Of a stretch of 45,671 nt of DNA, positions 24,674-33,702 are shown piece after piece. The position numbers and the translations under genes are program-made. This DNA is from Syntrophaceae bacterium UBA6112. GTDB lineage: Bacteria > Desulfobacterota > Syntrophia > Syntrophales > UBA5619. The first letter of the stretch is position 1; every line of letters starts with the position of its first letter. The stretch spans positions 595 to 46,265 of the forward strand of contig DIWG01000033.1 of NCBI GenBank assembly GCA_002423465.1, read 5' to 3'. The notes beneath the pieces were generated by a model. That model was not told the origin of the DNA and ran no database searches. It was given only the letters and a program-made list of their open reading frames with translations.

Positions 24674-27637
24674 ATGCACGCAGCAAGCCCCTGTCCGCCC
24701 CCGACATTTGCCTCCGGCGAGAAGCGGCACGGTTTCCGAATTCGCCGGGTTGAGCAGATCCCGGAAATCCGGGTTACCGCCTACGAGATCGAGCACGAAA
24801 AGACCGGGGCGAAAATCCTGCACCTTCACTGCGACGACCGGGAAAACCTCTTCGCCATCGGCTTCCGGACGCCGCCCAGGGATTCGACCGGTGTCCCCCA
24901 CATTCTCGAGCATTCCGTCCTGGCCGGCTCCGAACGCTACCCCCTCAAGGATGTCTTCAACGAACTCCTCCGGGGAACCCTTCAGACCTTCATCAACGCC
25001 TTCACCTATCCCGACAAGACGATCTACCCCGTCGCTAGCCAGGAGAGGCGCGACTTCTTCAACCTCGCCCGCGTCTACACCGACCTTGTCCTCCGGCCGC
25101 GCCTCCTGCGGGAGACCTTTCTCCAGGAAGGTCACCACCTCGAGTTCGACGAACAGGATGAATTGACCGTTTCGGGGATCGTCTACAACGAGATGAAGGG
25201 GGCCTACTCCTCGCCGGAGACCCTGATGTACAAGGCCATCCAGGAAAACCTGTATCCGGGGACGCCTTATGCCTGCGACTCGGGAGGCGATCCCGAGCGG
25301 ATTCCCGACCTGACGTACGAACAGTTCCGGGCATTCCACCGGACCTTCTATTCGCCGACGAATGCCCGCCTCTTTCTCTCCGGGGACATTCCGACGGAAG
25401 AACACCTCGCCTTTCTTGCCGAGATGTTCGCCGACTTCGACCGCGTCGCGGTCGATTCCTCCATCGTCCTTCAGACCCGCTGGGAAACCCCCCGTTCCAT
25501 TCACGGCCATTTCCCCATCGACCGGGAGGATAAAACAGCGGGGAAAACCACGGTGAACCTGGCCTGGATGACTGCGGAAAACACCGCTGGCGAGACGGCG
25601 ATGCTGCTTGCGATCGTTACCGATCTGCTTGTCGGCAGCGCCGCATCCCCCCTCCGGAAGGCCCTCATCGATTCGGGTTTGGGGGAGGACCTTTCGCCGG
25701 TCACGGGTCTGGAACGCGACCTCAGACAGATCGCCTTTGCCGTCGGCCTGCGCGGGACCGACCCGGATAAGGCCCCACAGATCGAAACCCTGATTCTTGA
25801 CACGCTACGGGATACGGTAGCCGGGGGTTTCGACCGGGAACTGATCGAAGGCACCTTGCACCAGGTGGAATTCCACGGACGGGAGATGGTCCGCGGCAAC
25901 TACCCCTACGGAATCGTCCTGATGGGGCGCGCCTATCACACCTGGCTCTATGACGGGGACCCGCTGACGGACATGAATTTTCCCCGCACGATCCATGAAA
26001 TCCGCCGGAAATGGGAGACCCATCCCACCCTCTTTCAAGGGGTAGTTCGGCAATGGTTCCTTGACAATCCCCACCGTCTGCTTTCCGTCATGGAGCCGAG
26101 CAGGACCTTCCAGGAGGAGCGGGAGCGGAAGTACCGGGAACGGTTGGCCCGCCTCGCGTCCTCCCTCACCGACCCGGAAAAGGAGCGGATCCGCCAGGAA
26201 ACCATTCTGCTGAAAAGGTTTCAGACGGAACCGGATCCGCCGGAGGCGGCCGCAACCCTGCCGAAACTGAAGCTGAGCGACATCTCGCGCGAGATCGAGA
26301 CGATCCCCACGGAGAAAACGGCCGCAGGCGGCGTTCCGATCCTCCGCCATGAACTTTTTACGAACGGGATCGCCTATCTCGATCTGGCCTTCGACGTCTC
26401 CGACATTCCCGAAGAGCTGCAACCCTATCTGCCGCTGCTGGGAAAACTCACCCTGCAGATGGGAGCGGCGGGACTCTCCTACGAGGCGATGGCAAAACGG
26501 ATTTCGCTGCGGACCGGCGGCCTCGGCGTCAATCTCGCCGCCGGTTCCACCGCCGACGGCAGGGGAAACTGGCAGAAGATGGTTTTCTCGGCCAAGGCTC
26601 TCTTCCGGAACACCGATGAGGCGGTCGGAATTGTCCGGGACATCCTGACGGAAGGGGATCTGACCGAAGCCGCGCGAATGCGGGAACTGATCCTCGAAAG
26701 AAAGAACGATCTCCATGCCTCCGTCATCCCCTCGGGCCACCTCTTTGCCCAGATGGCGGCTGCGGCAACCCTTTCCTCCCCCTCTTGGCGGACCGAACAA
26801 TGGCATGGAAGAACCCAACTCCGGCTCATCGCCGGAACGGCCGACCGCCTCGACGATCTTCGGGAAGATCTGCTGGAAAAGCTCTCACGTCTCCGCAAGA
26901 TCGTCTTTGTCCGTCGACGGCTGCTGCTGAACATGACATCCGACGCGGAGGGACTGCAAAGGCTGACCACCGCGGCCGATACCCTGATCGCGGCCCTGCC
27001 GGCCGGATCTCCGCCGAACAAGCCGGAGACGCAGAACCGCCGTCCGATCCACATTGGGATCGCCATCCCCGCCGAGGTCTGCTATGTTGCCAAGGTTATC
27101 GCGGCGCCCCCCTACGCCGATCCGCTTTCCGCCCCCCTTTTCGTACTGGCGAGACAGCTATCGAACGGATATCTCTACCGTCATATCCGGGTCCAGGGAG
27201 GGGCCTACGGGGGATCCTGCCGCTTTGAGCCGATCAGCGGCCTGTTCGCATTTCTCTCCTACCGGGATCCCCATCTGACGGAGACAATTGATGTCTTCGG
27301 AAAGGCGGCGGATTTTGTCTGCAACCATCCGGTCCCGCGGGAAGAGCTGGAAAAGGCGGTCATCGGCACGATCGGCGCCCTCGACCGGCCGTTGGACCCG
27401 GCAGGAAGGGGTTACACCGCCCTGATCCGGAAGTTTTCGGGCCTGACCGATCCGATTCGCCGGCGGTTCCGGGAAGAGGTTCTCGATGTCGATCCGGAAC
27501 GTCTGCAGCAGGCCGCCCGTCGCTACTTCCCGAAAGCGTCGAAAGAGGCGGTTTTCGCCGCCTGCGCGTCGGACGAGCGGCTCCGGAAGGCCAACGAATC
27601 CCTGACGGAGAAACTGGAGATTGAAAAATTATTCTGA
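24674..27637 (+). CDS. M16C metalloprotease (presequence protease-like)
   Basis: The 987-residue protein has the inverted zinc motif HILEH (76-80) and a third ligand Glu173 in YNEMKG, as in pitrilysin-family M16C enzymes (PreP, falcilysin). Supporting segments are VLAGSERYPLKDVFNELLRG and TFINAFTYPDKTIYPVAS, close to PreP. The four-domain length (about 970-1000 residues) fits. Such enzymes degrade unfolded peptides inside a closed chamber. No signal peptide, so cytosolic. The start follows GAGGAGAAAAA. Standalone gene. Confidence 0.93.
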   Translation: MHAASPCPPPTFASGEKRHGFRIRRVEQIPEIRVTAYEIEHEKTGAKILHLHCDDRENLFAIGFRTPPRDSTGVPHILEHSVLAGSERYPLKDVFNELLRGTLQTFINAFTYPDKTIYPVASQERRDFFNLARVYTDLVLRPRLLRETFLQEGHHLEFDEQDELTVSGIVYNEMKGAYSSPETLMYKAIQENLYPGTPYACDSGGDPERIPDLTYEQFRAFHRTFYSPTNARLFLSGDIPTEEHLAFLAEMFADFDRVAVDSSIVLQTRWETPRSIHGHFPIDREDKTAGKTTVNLAWMTAENTAGETAMLLAIVTDLLVGSAASPLRKALIDSGLGEDLSPVTGLERDLRQIAFAVGLRGTDPDKAPQIETLILDTLRDTVAGGFDRELIEGTLHQVEFHGREMVRGNYPYGIVLMGRAYHTWLYDGDPLTDMNFPRTIHEIRRKWETHPTLFQGVVRQWFLDNPHRLLSVMEPSRTFQEERERKYRERLARLASSLTDPEKERIRQETILLKRFQTEPDPPEAAATLPKLKLSDISREIETIPTEKTAAGGVPILRHELFTNGIAYLDLAFDVSDIPEELQPYLPLLGKLTLQMGAAGLSYEAMAKRISLRTGGLGVNLAAGSTADGRGNWQKMVFSAKALFRNTDEAVGIVRDILTEGDLTEAARMRELILERKNDLHASVIPSGHLFAQMAAAATLSSPSWRTEQWHGRTQLRLIAGTADRLDDLREDLLEKLSRLRKIVFVRRRLLLNMTSDAEGLQRLTTAADTLIAALPAGSPPNKPETQNRRPIHIGIAIPAEVCYVAKVIAAPPYADPLSAPLFVLARQLSNGYLYRHIRVQGGAYGGSCRFEPISGLFAFLSYRDPHLTETIDVFGKAADFVCNHPVPREELEKAVIGTIGALDRPLDPAGRGYTALIRKFSGLTDPIRRRFREEVLDVDPERLQQAARRYFPKASKEAVFAACASDERLRKANESLTEKLEIEKLF

Positions 27638-27808
27638 TTCCGCTCACGCGCGGCGCGAGACGAGGCCGATCATCACAAACAGAATGATGGCCATTGCGAT
27701 ACCGGAAGAGAGGAAGGTGCAACCGAAATCCACCTCCGGTAATATCCGGGCAAAAAGGCGGGCCTGCTGAACGCTGTCAATCCTTGGATCAAGTAGGAGA
27801 AAAGAAAA

Positions 27809-28300
27809 ATGACTTCTCAGAAACGTCTTGGGTTGAGTATGATACTGATTCTTTCCCTCGGGTTGTTGTCCTGTTCCGGCTCCCTCTTCCAAAACTACGG
27901 CCGTATCCTCCCCAGCGGTGAGGCGGCCCGGAATCTGGAAAACGGCGTGGTTTTCCCCGAGCTTCGTTACTACATCAGCGGGTCGGACCTTTATCCCAAC
28001 GCCTTCATAGGACTGCACCGGGATTATCAGCTCGACCGGGAAACCCTCTGGAAGGAAGTAGCCATAACTCCCGGAAAACTCCGGGAGATCGTTGGCTTCA
28101 TGAAGGCCAAGGCGTTCGAGTATCGCCAGTTTCAGCACGGATTCGATCTCATCGACACGAGAGGCCAGAAGATCGGTTTCTGGTACTCCATCCTCGCGGC
28201 AAGGACATTTCTCCGCTTCGAGGAGGATGGAACCGTGACGATCGTTACACCCGATCTCGACACCTACGAAAGGCTGGAAAGCGTTGAGGATAATCCGTGA
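27809..28300 (+). CDS. Hypothetical lipoprotein
   Basis: The 163-residue product has a lipoprotein signal (LILSLGLLSC, Cys22) and no recognised domain. The mature part contains RNLENGVVFPELRYYISGSD and DLIDTRGQKIGFWYSILAAR, suggesting a small beta-rich periplasmic domain. It lies 171 bases after the protease gene and 89 before the flavodoxin gene, on the same strand. Function unknown. Confidence 0.8.
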   Translation: MTSQKRLGLSMILILSLGLLSCSGSLFQNYGRILPSGEAARNLENGVVFPELRYYISGSDLYPNAFIGLHRDYQLDRETLWKEVAITPGKLREIVGFMKAKAFEYRQFQHGFDLIDTRGQKIGFWYSILAARTFLRFEEDGTVTIVTPDLDTYERLESVEDNP

Positions 28301-28389
28301 CGGGAGTATCCAAGGCCTAATCTGCCTTGCATTTTCCGGGAGAATTCGATAAAAGTTCCGCAAAATTTATCAGAGGAGGCAAGGACACG

Positions 28390-28884
28390 ATGAAGGCTCT
28401 GGTTACCTACTATTCCGAGACCGGAAACACCGAGAAGCTTGCACGCTCCATCTACGAAGCGATTCACATCGACAAGGAACTCCTCCCCGTTCAGGACGTC
28501 AAGAACACGCAGGGCTACGATATCATCTTCGTGGGATTCCCGGTCCAGGCCCACAGTGTTCCCGCCAAGCTCAACCCGTTCTTCAAGGGCCTGACCGGGG
28601 GACAGAACATCGCCCTCTTCTGCACCCACGGTTCGCTTCGCGGCGGACATCTGCCCAAACAGGCATTGGAGCACGCAGTCGGTCTCGCCACACGGGCGAA
28701 GGTCCTTGGCACCTTCGGGGTCAGGGGCAAGGTGGATGCAAAGATCATCGAGGAACTGATGAAACGGGTAGAGCACCGGGCATGGGCGGAAGAGGCGCAG
28801 GGGGCTCACGAACACCCCAATGAGATGGACCTGGCCGATGGAAAAGAATTTGCCCGGGGCGTTCTCGCCAAGATCGGCCGTTAG
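28390..28884 (+). CDS. Flavodoxin-family protein
   Basis: The 164-residue product from the ATG at 28390, behind GAGGAGGCAAGG, starts MKALVTYYSETGNTEKLARS, where YSETGNTEK is the FMN phosphate-binding loop. IIFVGFPVQAHSVPAKLNPF and IALFCTHGSLRGG supply the other two flavin loops. It should carry electrons or act as an NAD(P)H/quinone-type flavoprotein in the cytosol. Upstream in-frame codons from 28327 are probably leader. Confidence 0.88.
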   Translation: MKALVTYYSETGNTEKLARSIYEAIHIDKELLPVQDVKNTQGYDIIFVGFPVQAHSVPAKLNPFFKGLTGGQNIALFCTHGSLRGGHLPKQALEHAVGLATRAKVLGTFGVRGKVDAKIIEELMKRVEHRAWAEEAQGAHEHPNEMDLADGKEFARGVLAKIGR

Positions 28885-29023
28885 GCGGTACCGCCGCTTC
28901 CTGATCAGGCAGTTGAAAATTGAAAACGTCAAGACGTAAACGGCGCCGGGTCCGCGCACGGCAAAGGCAAGCGGTTCCGACAGCGCCGGACAAGGCGCTA
29001 CGCACCCCGCCTGGCCCACCCAT

Positions 29024-29057
29024 AAAAAAAGCCCCCCCGATATCGGGGGGGCTTTTT
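29024..29057. terminator. Bidirectional intrinsic terminator between flavodoxin and cold-shock genes
   Basis: A perfect palindrome from 29031 to 29052 (G, seven C, GATATC, seven G, C) is flanked by seven A on the left and five T on the right, so it terminates both the plus-strand flavodoxin transcript and the minus-strand cold-shock transcript. Confidence 0.9.
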
Positions 29058-29080
29058 ATGAAAATCATGGAACTCAGGTC

Positions 29081-29281
29081 TTACAGTTTGCGAACATTCT
29101 CTGCAGCCGGACCTTTGGCACCGGCGACCACTTCGAAGCTTACCCGGTCACCCTCGGCCAATGATTTGAAACCCTCTGCCTGGATGGCGGAATGATGCAC
29201 GAAAACGTCCTTGCCACCATCCTGCTCGATAAAACCAAACCCCTTTGAATCATTGAACCATTTTACTTTTCCTTCAAACAT
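29081..29281 (-). CDS. Cold-shock domain protein (CspA family)
   Basis: The 66-residue product from the ATG at 29281, behind AAAGGAG, is a single cold-shock domain: MFEGKVKWFNDSKGFGFIEQ with RNP1 KGFGFI, and DVFVHHSAI with RNP2. It binds single-stranded nucleic acid as an RNA chaperone. An intrinsic terminator follows directly. Its upstream region is long and structured, as is usual for csp mRNAs. Confidence 0.96.
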   Translation of the reverse strand: MFEGKVKWFNDSKGFGFIEQDGGKDVFVHHSAIQAEGFKSLAEGDRVSFEVVAGAKGPAAENVRKL

Positions 29282-29773
29282 CTTTACGACTCCTTTGTGT
29301 TGGGTTCCTCCTGGGAACCAATTCAATTATGCCGAACGATTCGGCCGCCAGCCCGTTTTTGCGCAGAAAAAAACCGCACTTGCCATTTTATCTGGTTTGT
29401 GCGGTTGACTTTTTCGTACTTTGTTCATAACAAAAACGTGCTGCACATCAATTGTAAGTGATCATAAAGGATCTTTCATGGAAATGCAAGGTTTTTTTCA
29501 TATTATTATTTTCCTGAAATCGTGGCACGAAAGGCGCTTTAATGATGTGACCGTTCCCGCCTCCGTTTCCGAGGAGGCCGCCGCCTGCGTCTCGGAGAAG
29601 GAGCTCCGCCCATAGTCATCGATAAATTCAAGGAGGAGATGAATGCGGCAGCCAAGGTGCTGGAATTTTGAAGGCGGCGGAGCTGCGGGACCGTATCCAC
29701 GACCTGACAACGCCGATGCGGGGGAGGCGCCCGTCGGTAGGTGAAGACCGGGCGCCTCGGATCAGGGATTGCT
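29282..29773 (-). other. Gene-free stretch: cold-shock leader and symporter downstream region
   Basis: This 492-base gap lies between the csp start and the symporter stop. The part nearest csp would be its leader: GGTTCC/GGAACC (29303-29308 and 29314-29319) puts an AGGAGG-like sequence in a loop, and GCCGAA/TTCGGC (29331-29345) forms another small stem. A terminator-like hairpin is at 29367-29406. Just after the symporter stop, AGGCGCCCG (29725-29733) and CGGGCGCCT (29749-29757) form a 9-bp GC-rich stem without a T-tract. No convincing CDS. Confidence 0.4.
29367..29406 (-). terminator. Intrinsic terminator downstream of the symporter operon
   Basis: On the minus strand, arms AACCGCAC and GTGCGGTT (29406-29399 and 29379-29372) enclose a 19-base loop with an inner CCA/TGG pairing, and five T follow (29371-29367). 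It could end the mdcA-symporter transcript about 370 bases past its last gene, or act as an attenuator if csp transcription starts further upstream. Confidence 0.6.
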
Positions 29774-31309
29774 TCAAGACCGGGTCTTACCGTCTCCGAA
29801 GACGAGGGCAAGATGCTCCTTCGGAGGCACTTTGCTCTGCGTCATTTTGCTGATGACAATATAGGCAACGAAGGCCAGGATGAACGCAGGGAAAATCTCA
29901 TGAATGTTTTTCAATGCCGGAATATTCACCCTGAAGACTTCGCGATAGAGCGTGCAGCTAACAATGCCGATGAGCATGGACCAGAAGGCGGCGTGGCCGG
30001 TTCCCCACCGGAGATACAGACCCCCGAAGATGGCGGGGAAGAAGCTCGCGGCGAAGACGGCGCCTGCAAAGGCGGTCAATTCTACGATGCCTGCGGGCGG
30101 CTTGAGTGTAATGAGAAAGACGATTATACAATACAGCCAGATTGAAATCTTGGTCCGGCCAACTATTTTATCTTTGGGCATCGGTTTCCAAACGTTCCAC
30201 ATGTCGCCGATGATGGCCGTTCCGACAATCAGCATGACGGACGCGAGGGAGGACATACCCGCAGCGAAGAGACCCGCCATGCAGATGCCGCTTATAAGAG
30301 GGTTGCCGAATTTCGCCAGCATCCACCCCACAACCTGGTCCGTGTGTTTAACAAGGAACGCCGCTTCTTCGTTCGTGGTCATTCCATGCACCAGAGCTCC
30401 CAAACCCATGACGCATATCATTGAGATCCCGAGAAATATCGGAGTCCAAATCATGGCGAATTTCATGCTTTTCGCGTTGTCGATGGAATAGAATCGGATA
30501 AGGCACCGCGGTTCGGCCAGCTGTTTCATTCCAACTGAAAAGCCAATGCCAAGAATATACGCAAAAGACACCAGGGCGCCGAATGTGACAAGTCCGTCGC
30601 CCATGGGCTTCCCCGCTTTCGTTACGTGTTCCACCATGGCGATTTTCGTCATCAGATCACCGAAGCCGCCCACATAGATAAAGGGAATAAGAACCATGAT
30701 AATGGCCACGGCGAACATCATAATACCCTGAACGGCATCGGTCCAGAGGACGCTGTACATACCGCCCCATACGGTATAGGCGCAGGTTATAAAAATGACG
30801 AGGAACGCTCCCCAGAAATAGGGAATATCAAGTATTGATTTAAGCAAATGGGCGCAGCCTTTGGCAATTCCCGCCATATACCAGAGTGTGGCAAAAATGA
30901 TTACAAAGGCCGATAGAATCCGGAGTGCTTTGGAGAAAGAACTCTGATAGCGGAAATCAAAATAATCCGGTATCGTGACGGAGCTGAGATAAGCCGTCTG
31001 GTTGCGCATGCGGGGGCCGAGGACGAGCCAGGTCATCATGCAGAAGCCCGTCCAGATCACGCCCACCCAGGCCCAGCTGAGACCGGCGCTGAAGGCTGTT
31101 CCCGCTTGGCCTATGTACGTATTGGTACTGATAAAAGTCGAAAAAAAGGCAAGTGATACGACCCAGCCCGGTATATTGCGTTTTGCGATGTAATATTCCT
31201 TGACTCCTCGCGATGCCTGCCTTTTGAAAAACCATCCGATTCCCAGGCATATTGAGATGTAAACGATCATGAGCACAAGAATGATCCAATTTTTCACAAT
31301 GTATTCCAT
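29774..31309 (-). CDS. Sodium:solute symporter (SSS family)
   Basis: The 511-residue protein has about 13 hydrophobic segments and SSS features: an early YYIAKRNIPGWVVSLAFFST helix pair, AYTVWGGMYSVLWTDAVQG (the classic GG-x-x-x-V-x-x-TD motif), and GLFAAGMSSLASVMLIVGTA near helix 8. It imports an organic solute with Na+ at the inner membrane. The ATG at 31309 follows AGGAGG at ideal spacing. It is last in the operon with mdcA and a 55-residue membrane protein, and a carrier remnant of the malonate MatC type lies upstream, so malonate or a related carboxylate is the likely substrate (inference). Confidence 0.92.
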   Translation of the reverse strand: MEYIVKNWIILVLMIVYISICLGIGWFFKRQASRGVKEYYIAKRNIPGWVVSLAFFSTFISTNTYIGQAGTAFSAGLSWAWVGVIWTGFCMMTWLVLGPRMRNQTAYLSSVTIPDYFDFRYQSSFSKALRILSAFVIIFATLWYMAGIAKGCAHLLKSILDIPYFWGAFLVIFITCAYTVWGGMYSVLWTDAVQGIMMFAVAIIMVLIPFIYVGGFGDLMTKIAMVEHVTKAGKPMGDGLVTFGALVSFAYILGIGFSVGMKQLAEPRCLIRFYSIDNAKSMKFAMIWTPIFLGISMICVMGLGALVHGMTTNEEAAFLVKHTDQVVGWMLAKFGNPLISGICMAGLFAAGMSSLASVMLIVGTAIIGDMWNVWKPMPKDKIVGRTKISIWLYCIIVFLITLKPPAGIVELTAFAGAVFAASFFPAIFGGLYLRWGTGHAAFWSMLIGIVSCTLYREVFRVNIPALKNIHEIFPAFILAFVAYIVISKMTQSKVPPKEHLALVFGDGKTRS

Positions 31310-31370
31310 TTTCACACCTCCTTTTTAACTAAAGGTTATGATATTATGAAGATAGAATAGTACTTGCGCA

Positions 31371-31538
31371 TCAGGACTGGGTCGTCCGGCAGAGCTTGTC
31401 GTCTCCTTTCAAACCCTTTTTTTCGCCATCATCGTCTCCTTCTTGATGGATGACCACGTCCGTTCTTATCACGAGAACCGTGTTGATGATTACAAGGAGA
31501 ATGATAACCCAGAAAGCCATACCCGTTAAAAAATCCAT
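31371..31538 (-). CDS. Small single-span membrane protein, probable symporter accessory protein
   Basis: A very strong GGGAGGTGG site precedes an ATG at 31538 opening a 55-codon frame. The product starts MDFLTGMAFWVIILLVIIN, a single membrane helix to about residue 24, followed by a charged cytosolic tail (HQEGDDDGEKKG, then GDDKL). It sits 61 bases upstream of the symporter and 58 bases after mdcA. Short single-span proteins encoded next to SSS transporters are known as symporter small accessory proteins, which fits, but I have not compared sequences. Too short for most gene finders. Confidence 0.78.
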   Translation of the reverse strand: MDFLTGMAFWVIILLVIINTVLVIRTDVVIHQEGDDDGEKKGLKGDDKLCRTTQS

Positions 31539-31596
31539 GTCGCCACCTCCCTTTCATTTCATCTTTATTTGTTTTTTAACAAAATCCTGCCTGTTG

Positions 31597-33276
31597 CTAT
31601 TTAAACTGTTCAGGCACCTTGTAGAGGCCGCCCGACCATTCCACCAGATCCTCCATGGAACGGGCTGCAAGCAGCGATGCGTTTGTCGCGGATGGGTCGA
31701 TTCCCAGGTCCTCCGGTGTTTGGAAGATTTTTTTCCGTCTCAGTTCATCCTTTCTTTGTGGATTGATCTGTCGGCCGAGATCCGTTTCGCCGGCCGCGGC
31801 CTTGATCGCCTCCTGTCGCTCCTCCAGGTCGGCGCAGCGGATCAGGTGGGCGATGCCGGTCTCGGAGACGATATGGGTCACCGCATCGCCGTAGATCATG
31901 ACCGGCGGGAGGCTAAGGCCGGCCCGTTTCATCAGTTCCCAGGCGTCGAGCCTGTCCACGAAACAGTCATTCCCCTTCGGCCCCTTCGTCTCCAGCAGTT
32001 GGATCACCAGCTTGCGCCCCCGGGGCATGTCGCCGATCAGACTCGCCCGCATTCCGTTCTCCTGCCCCGCCTTGAGCCAGGCCCCGCTCGAGTGTCGCCG
32101 GCCGGGGGAGTCGCAGCCCATGTTGGGCGCCCCGCCGAAGCCTCCGATCCGGTCGGCCACGGCGGTGGAGCTGTTGCCATAGCGGTCGATCTGCAGCGTC
32201 GCCCCGACGAAGGCATCGATGGCGTAGTGGCCGGCGCACTGGGAGAAAGCGCGGTTCGATCTCAGTTTCCCTTCGGGGCCGACGAAGAAGATGTCGGGGC
32301 GGGCCGAGACATAGTCCTCCGTTCCAACCTCGGAGCCGAAGCAGTGGATCGACTCCACGAAACCGGACTCGATCGCCGGGATCATCGTCGGGTGGGGATT
32401 GAGCGCCCAATGCGTACAGATCTTGCCCCTGAGACCGAGCCGCTCGGCATAGGTGGGCAGCAGCAGCTCGATGGCCGACATGGCGTAGCCGATTCCGTGA
32501 TTGAGAGACCTGATGCCGTATTCACCGTAGATTCCCTTGATCACCATCATGCCTATCAGGATATGCACGTTACGGATGTTCGCCGGGTCCCGTGTGAAAA
32601 GCGGCTCGACATAGCAGGGCTTTCCCACGGGAATGACGAAATCGACCCAGTCCCCAGGAATGTCCACCCGCGGGAGCCTCTCCACCACCTTCTCCACCTG
32701 GGCCACAACAATGCCCTGCTTGAAGTGGGTGGCCTCGACGATAGCGGGTGTGTCTTCGGTGTTGGGGCCGGTGTAAAGGTTTCCCTTCTTGTCCGCTTGG
32801 ATGCCGACCACGAGTGCGACTTGGGGGGTCAGATCGATGAAGTAGCGGGAAAATAACTCCAGGTAAGTATGGATCTCGCCAATCTTCAACTTCCCGACGT
32901 TGACCAGGCGCGCCACCTCCCTGGCCTGGGGCCCGGAGAACGAAAAATCGACTTTTGCCGCGATTCCGCGTTCAAAGATTTCACAGTGGGAAGGAAGGGC
33001 GATCACCGACTGGACCATATGCAGTCTGTTGACTTTTTCCGGATCGACCTTGCAGAGACAGTCGGCGAGGAAATCGGCCTGCTTCTGATTGTTCCCCTCC
33101 AAACCTACCCGATCAGCCGGGCGGATGATGGACTCGAGAAGGGCCACCGCTCGAGCGGGATCGACGATCTTGCTGTTGCCGCCCTCGGTCAACGGCCGGG
33201 CCATGTCGATCCGTTTTCGATATTCCCTTGCGTGCTGATCCCAGTTTGTTCTGGCGTGTGTGAAAGTTGTTCTCAT
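31597..33276 (-). CDS. mdcA: Malonate decarboxylase alpha subunit / malonate:acetyl transferase-type enzyme (MdcA)
   Basis: The 559-residue protein has the length and landmark segments of MdcA: RLHMVQSVIALPSHCEIFER, KVDFSFSGPQAREVARLV, NLYTGPNTEDTPAIVEATHF, RSLNHGIGYAMSAIELLLPT, LNPHPTMIPAIESGFVES and GNSSTAVADRIGGFGGAPNM. MdcA has a CoA-transferase fold and normally exchanges acetyl-ACP for malonyl-ACP in malonate decarboxylase. The usual companions (ACP subunit MdcC, MdcD/E, MdcB/G/H) are absent, so here it may act on CoA thioesters: acetyl-CoA plus malonate giving malonyl-CoA plus acetate (inference). The start has GGAGGTGATTT. The gene looks richer in G+C than the symporter and kinase around it. 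Confidence 0.9.
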   Translation of the reverse strand: MRTTFTHARTNWDQHAREYRKRIDMARPLTEGGNSKIVDPARAVALLESIIRPADRVGLEGNNQKQADFLADCLCKVDPEKVNRLHMVQSVIALPSHCEIFERGIAAKVDFSFSGPQAREVARLVNVGKLKIGEIHTYLELFSRYFIDLTPQVALVVGIQADKKGNLYTGPNTEDTPAIVEATHFKQGIVVAQVEKVVERLPRVDIPGDWVDFVIPVGKPCYVEPLFTRDPANIRNVHILIGMMVIKGIYGEYGIRSLNHGIGYAMSAIELLLPTYAERLGLRGKICTHWALNPHPTMIPAIESGFVESIHCFGSEVGTEDYVSARPDIFFVGPEGKLRSNRAFSQCAGHYAIDAFVGATLQIDRYGNSSTAVADRIGGFGGAPNMGCDSPGRRHSSGAWLKAGQENGMRASLIGDMPRGRKLVIQLLETKGPKGNDCFVDRLDAWELMKRAGLSLPPVMIYGDAVTHIVSETGIAHLIRCADLEERQEAIKAAAGETDLGRQINPQRKDELRRKKIFQTPEDLGIDPSATNASLLAARSMEDLVEWSGGLYKVPEQFK

Positions 33277-33527
33277 AAATCACCTCCGCGGATGTGAAAA
33301 TCGTCCAATGGATGGAACGTGCTTAAGCTGACAGGATATCCCGCTATTAACTCCTTGATTTTAACACCATCGACGTAGTAGGCGATCACCAGCGCAATGG
33401 CTATGCTAAGAGGTCCGACATTCACGTTTCGGACAATTCCGACGACCACCGCAATGGCTAAAGCGATTAGAGATAGCCCGGGTAAGCCCGTAATTCCCCC
33501 TCCCTGTTGAACAAGAATCGTTGCCAT
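33273..33527 (-). pseudogene. Truncated MatC-like malonate/dicarboxylate carrier N-terminus
   Basis: From the ATG at 33527 the 84-residue frame encodes two hydrophobic segments, GLSLIALAIAVVVGIVRNVN and VGPLSIAIALVIAYYVDG, then VKIKELIAGYPVSL. The pattern and the final AGYPVSL match the N-terminal domain of MatC-type carriers (AGFPSDLF at the same position). After that Leu the frame runs into STFHPLDDFHIRGGDL, which is simply the ribosome binding region of mdcA, and it stops overlapping the mdcA ATG (ATGA). A complete carrier is over 400 residues, so most of the gene has been lost by internal deletion. It could still be translated and couple to mdcA. Confidence 0.6.
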
Positions 33528-33643
33528 AAATACCCGTACCCAACAGACCGTCACACCAACCCCTCACTCAGCGAATTCGAGCGCCTCCCTTCTGTCGATA
33601 TAACAAAATATGCCGGCAACAGAAATATAGTCGAACCGTATCG

Positions 33644-33691
33644 ATCCGACCATCAGGAATGTTTGATATTTTCTTGGATTATCCTTGAAAA
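33644..33691 (-). promoter_or_regulatory. Shared 48-bp regulatory element, copy B (mdcA operon)
   Basis: Read on the minus strand it holds TTTTCAAGGATAATCC (33691-33676), an 8-base variable spacer, ATCAAACATTCCTGAT (33667-33652) and CGGAT (33648-33644). Both 16-base blocks are identical to copy A at 37178-37225, in the same order and spacing. It lies between the response-regulator stop and the carrier remnant, 117 bases before the first ATG of the operon, pointing at it. Confidence 0.75.
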
Positions 33692-33702
33692 AGCTGAACA
33701 GG

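Noticed and set aside
27644..27721. Short minus-strand hydrophobic frame (AMAIILFVMIGLVSRRA)
   Set aside because: It resembles a membrane helix but lacks a ribosome binding site and a plausible start; probably chance in the intergenic gap.
29560..29671. Plus-strand frame ending in APPIVIDKFKEEMNAAAKVL and a stop
   Set aside because: The last 20 or so residues look protein-like and could be the 3' remnant of a lost gene, but the upstream part is Arg/Gly-rich with no start and no homologue I can name, so I do not call it.
29725..29757. GC-rich hairpin after the symporter as an intrinsic terminator
   Set aside because: The 9-bp stem is good but neither strand has a T-tract; kept only as a note in the intergenic entry.
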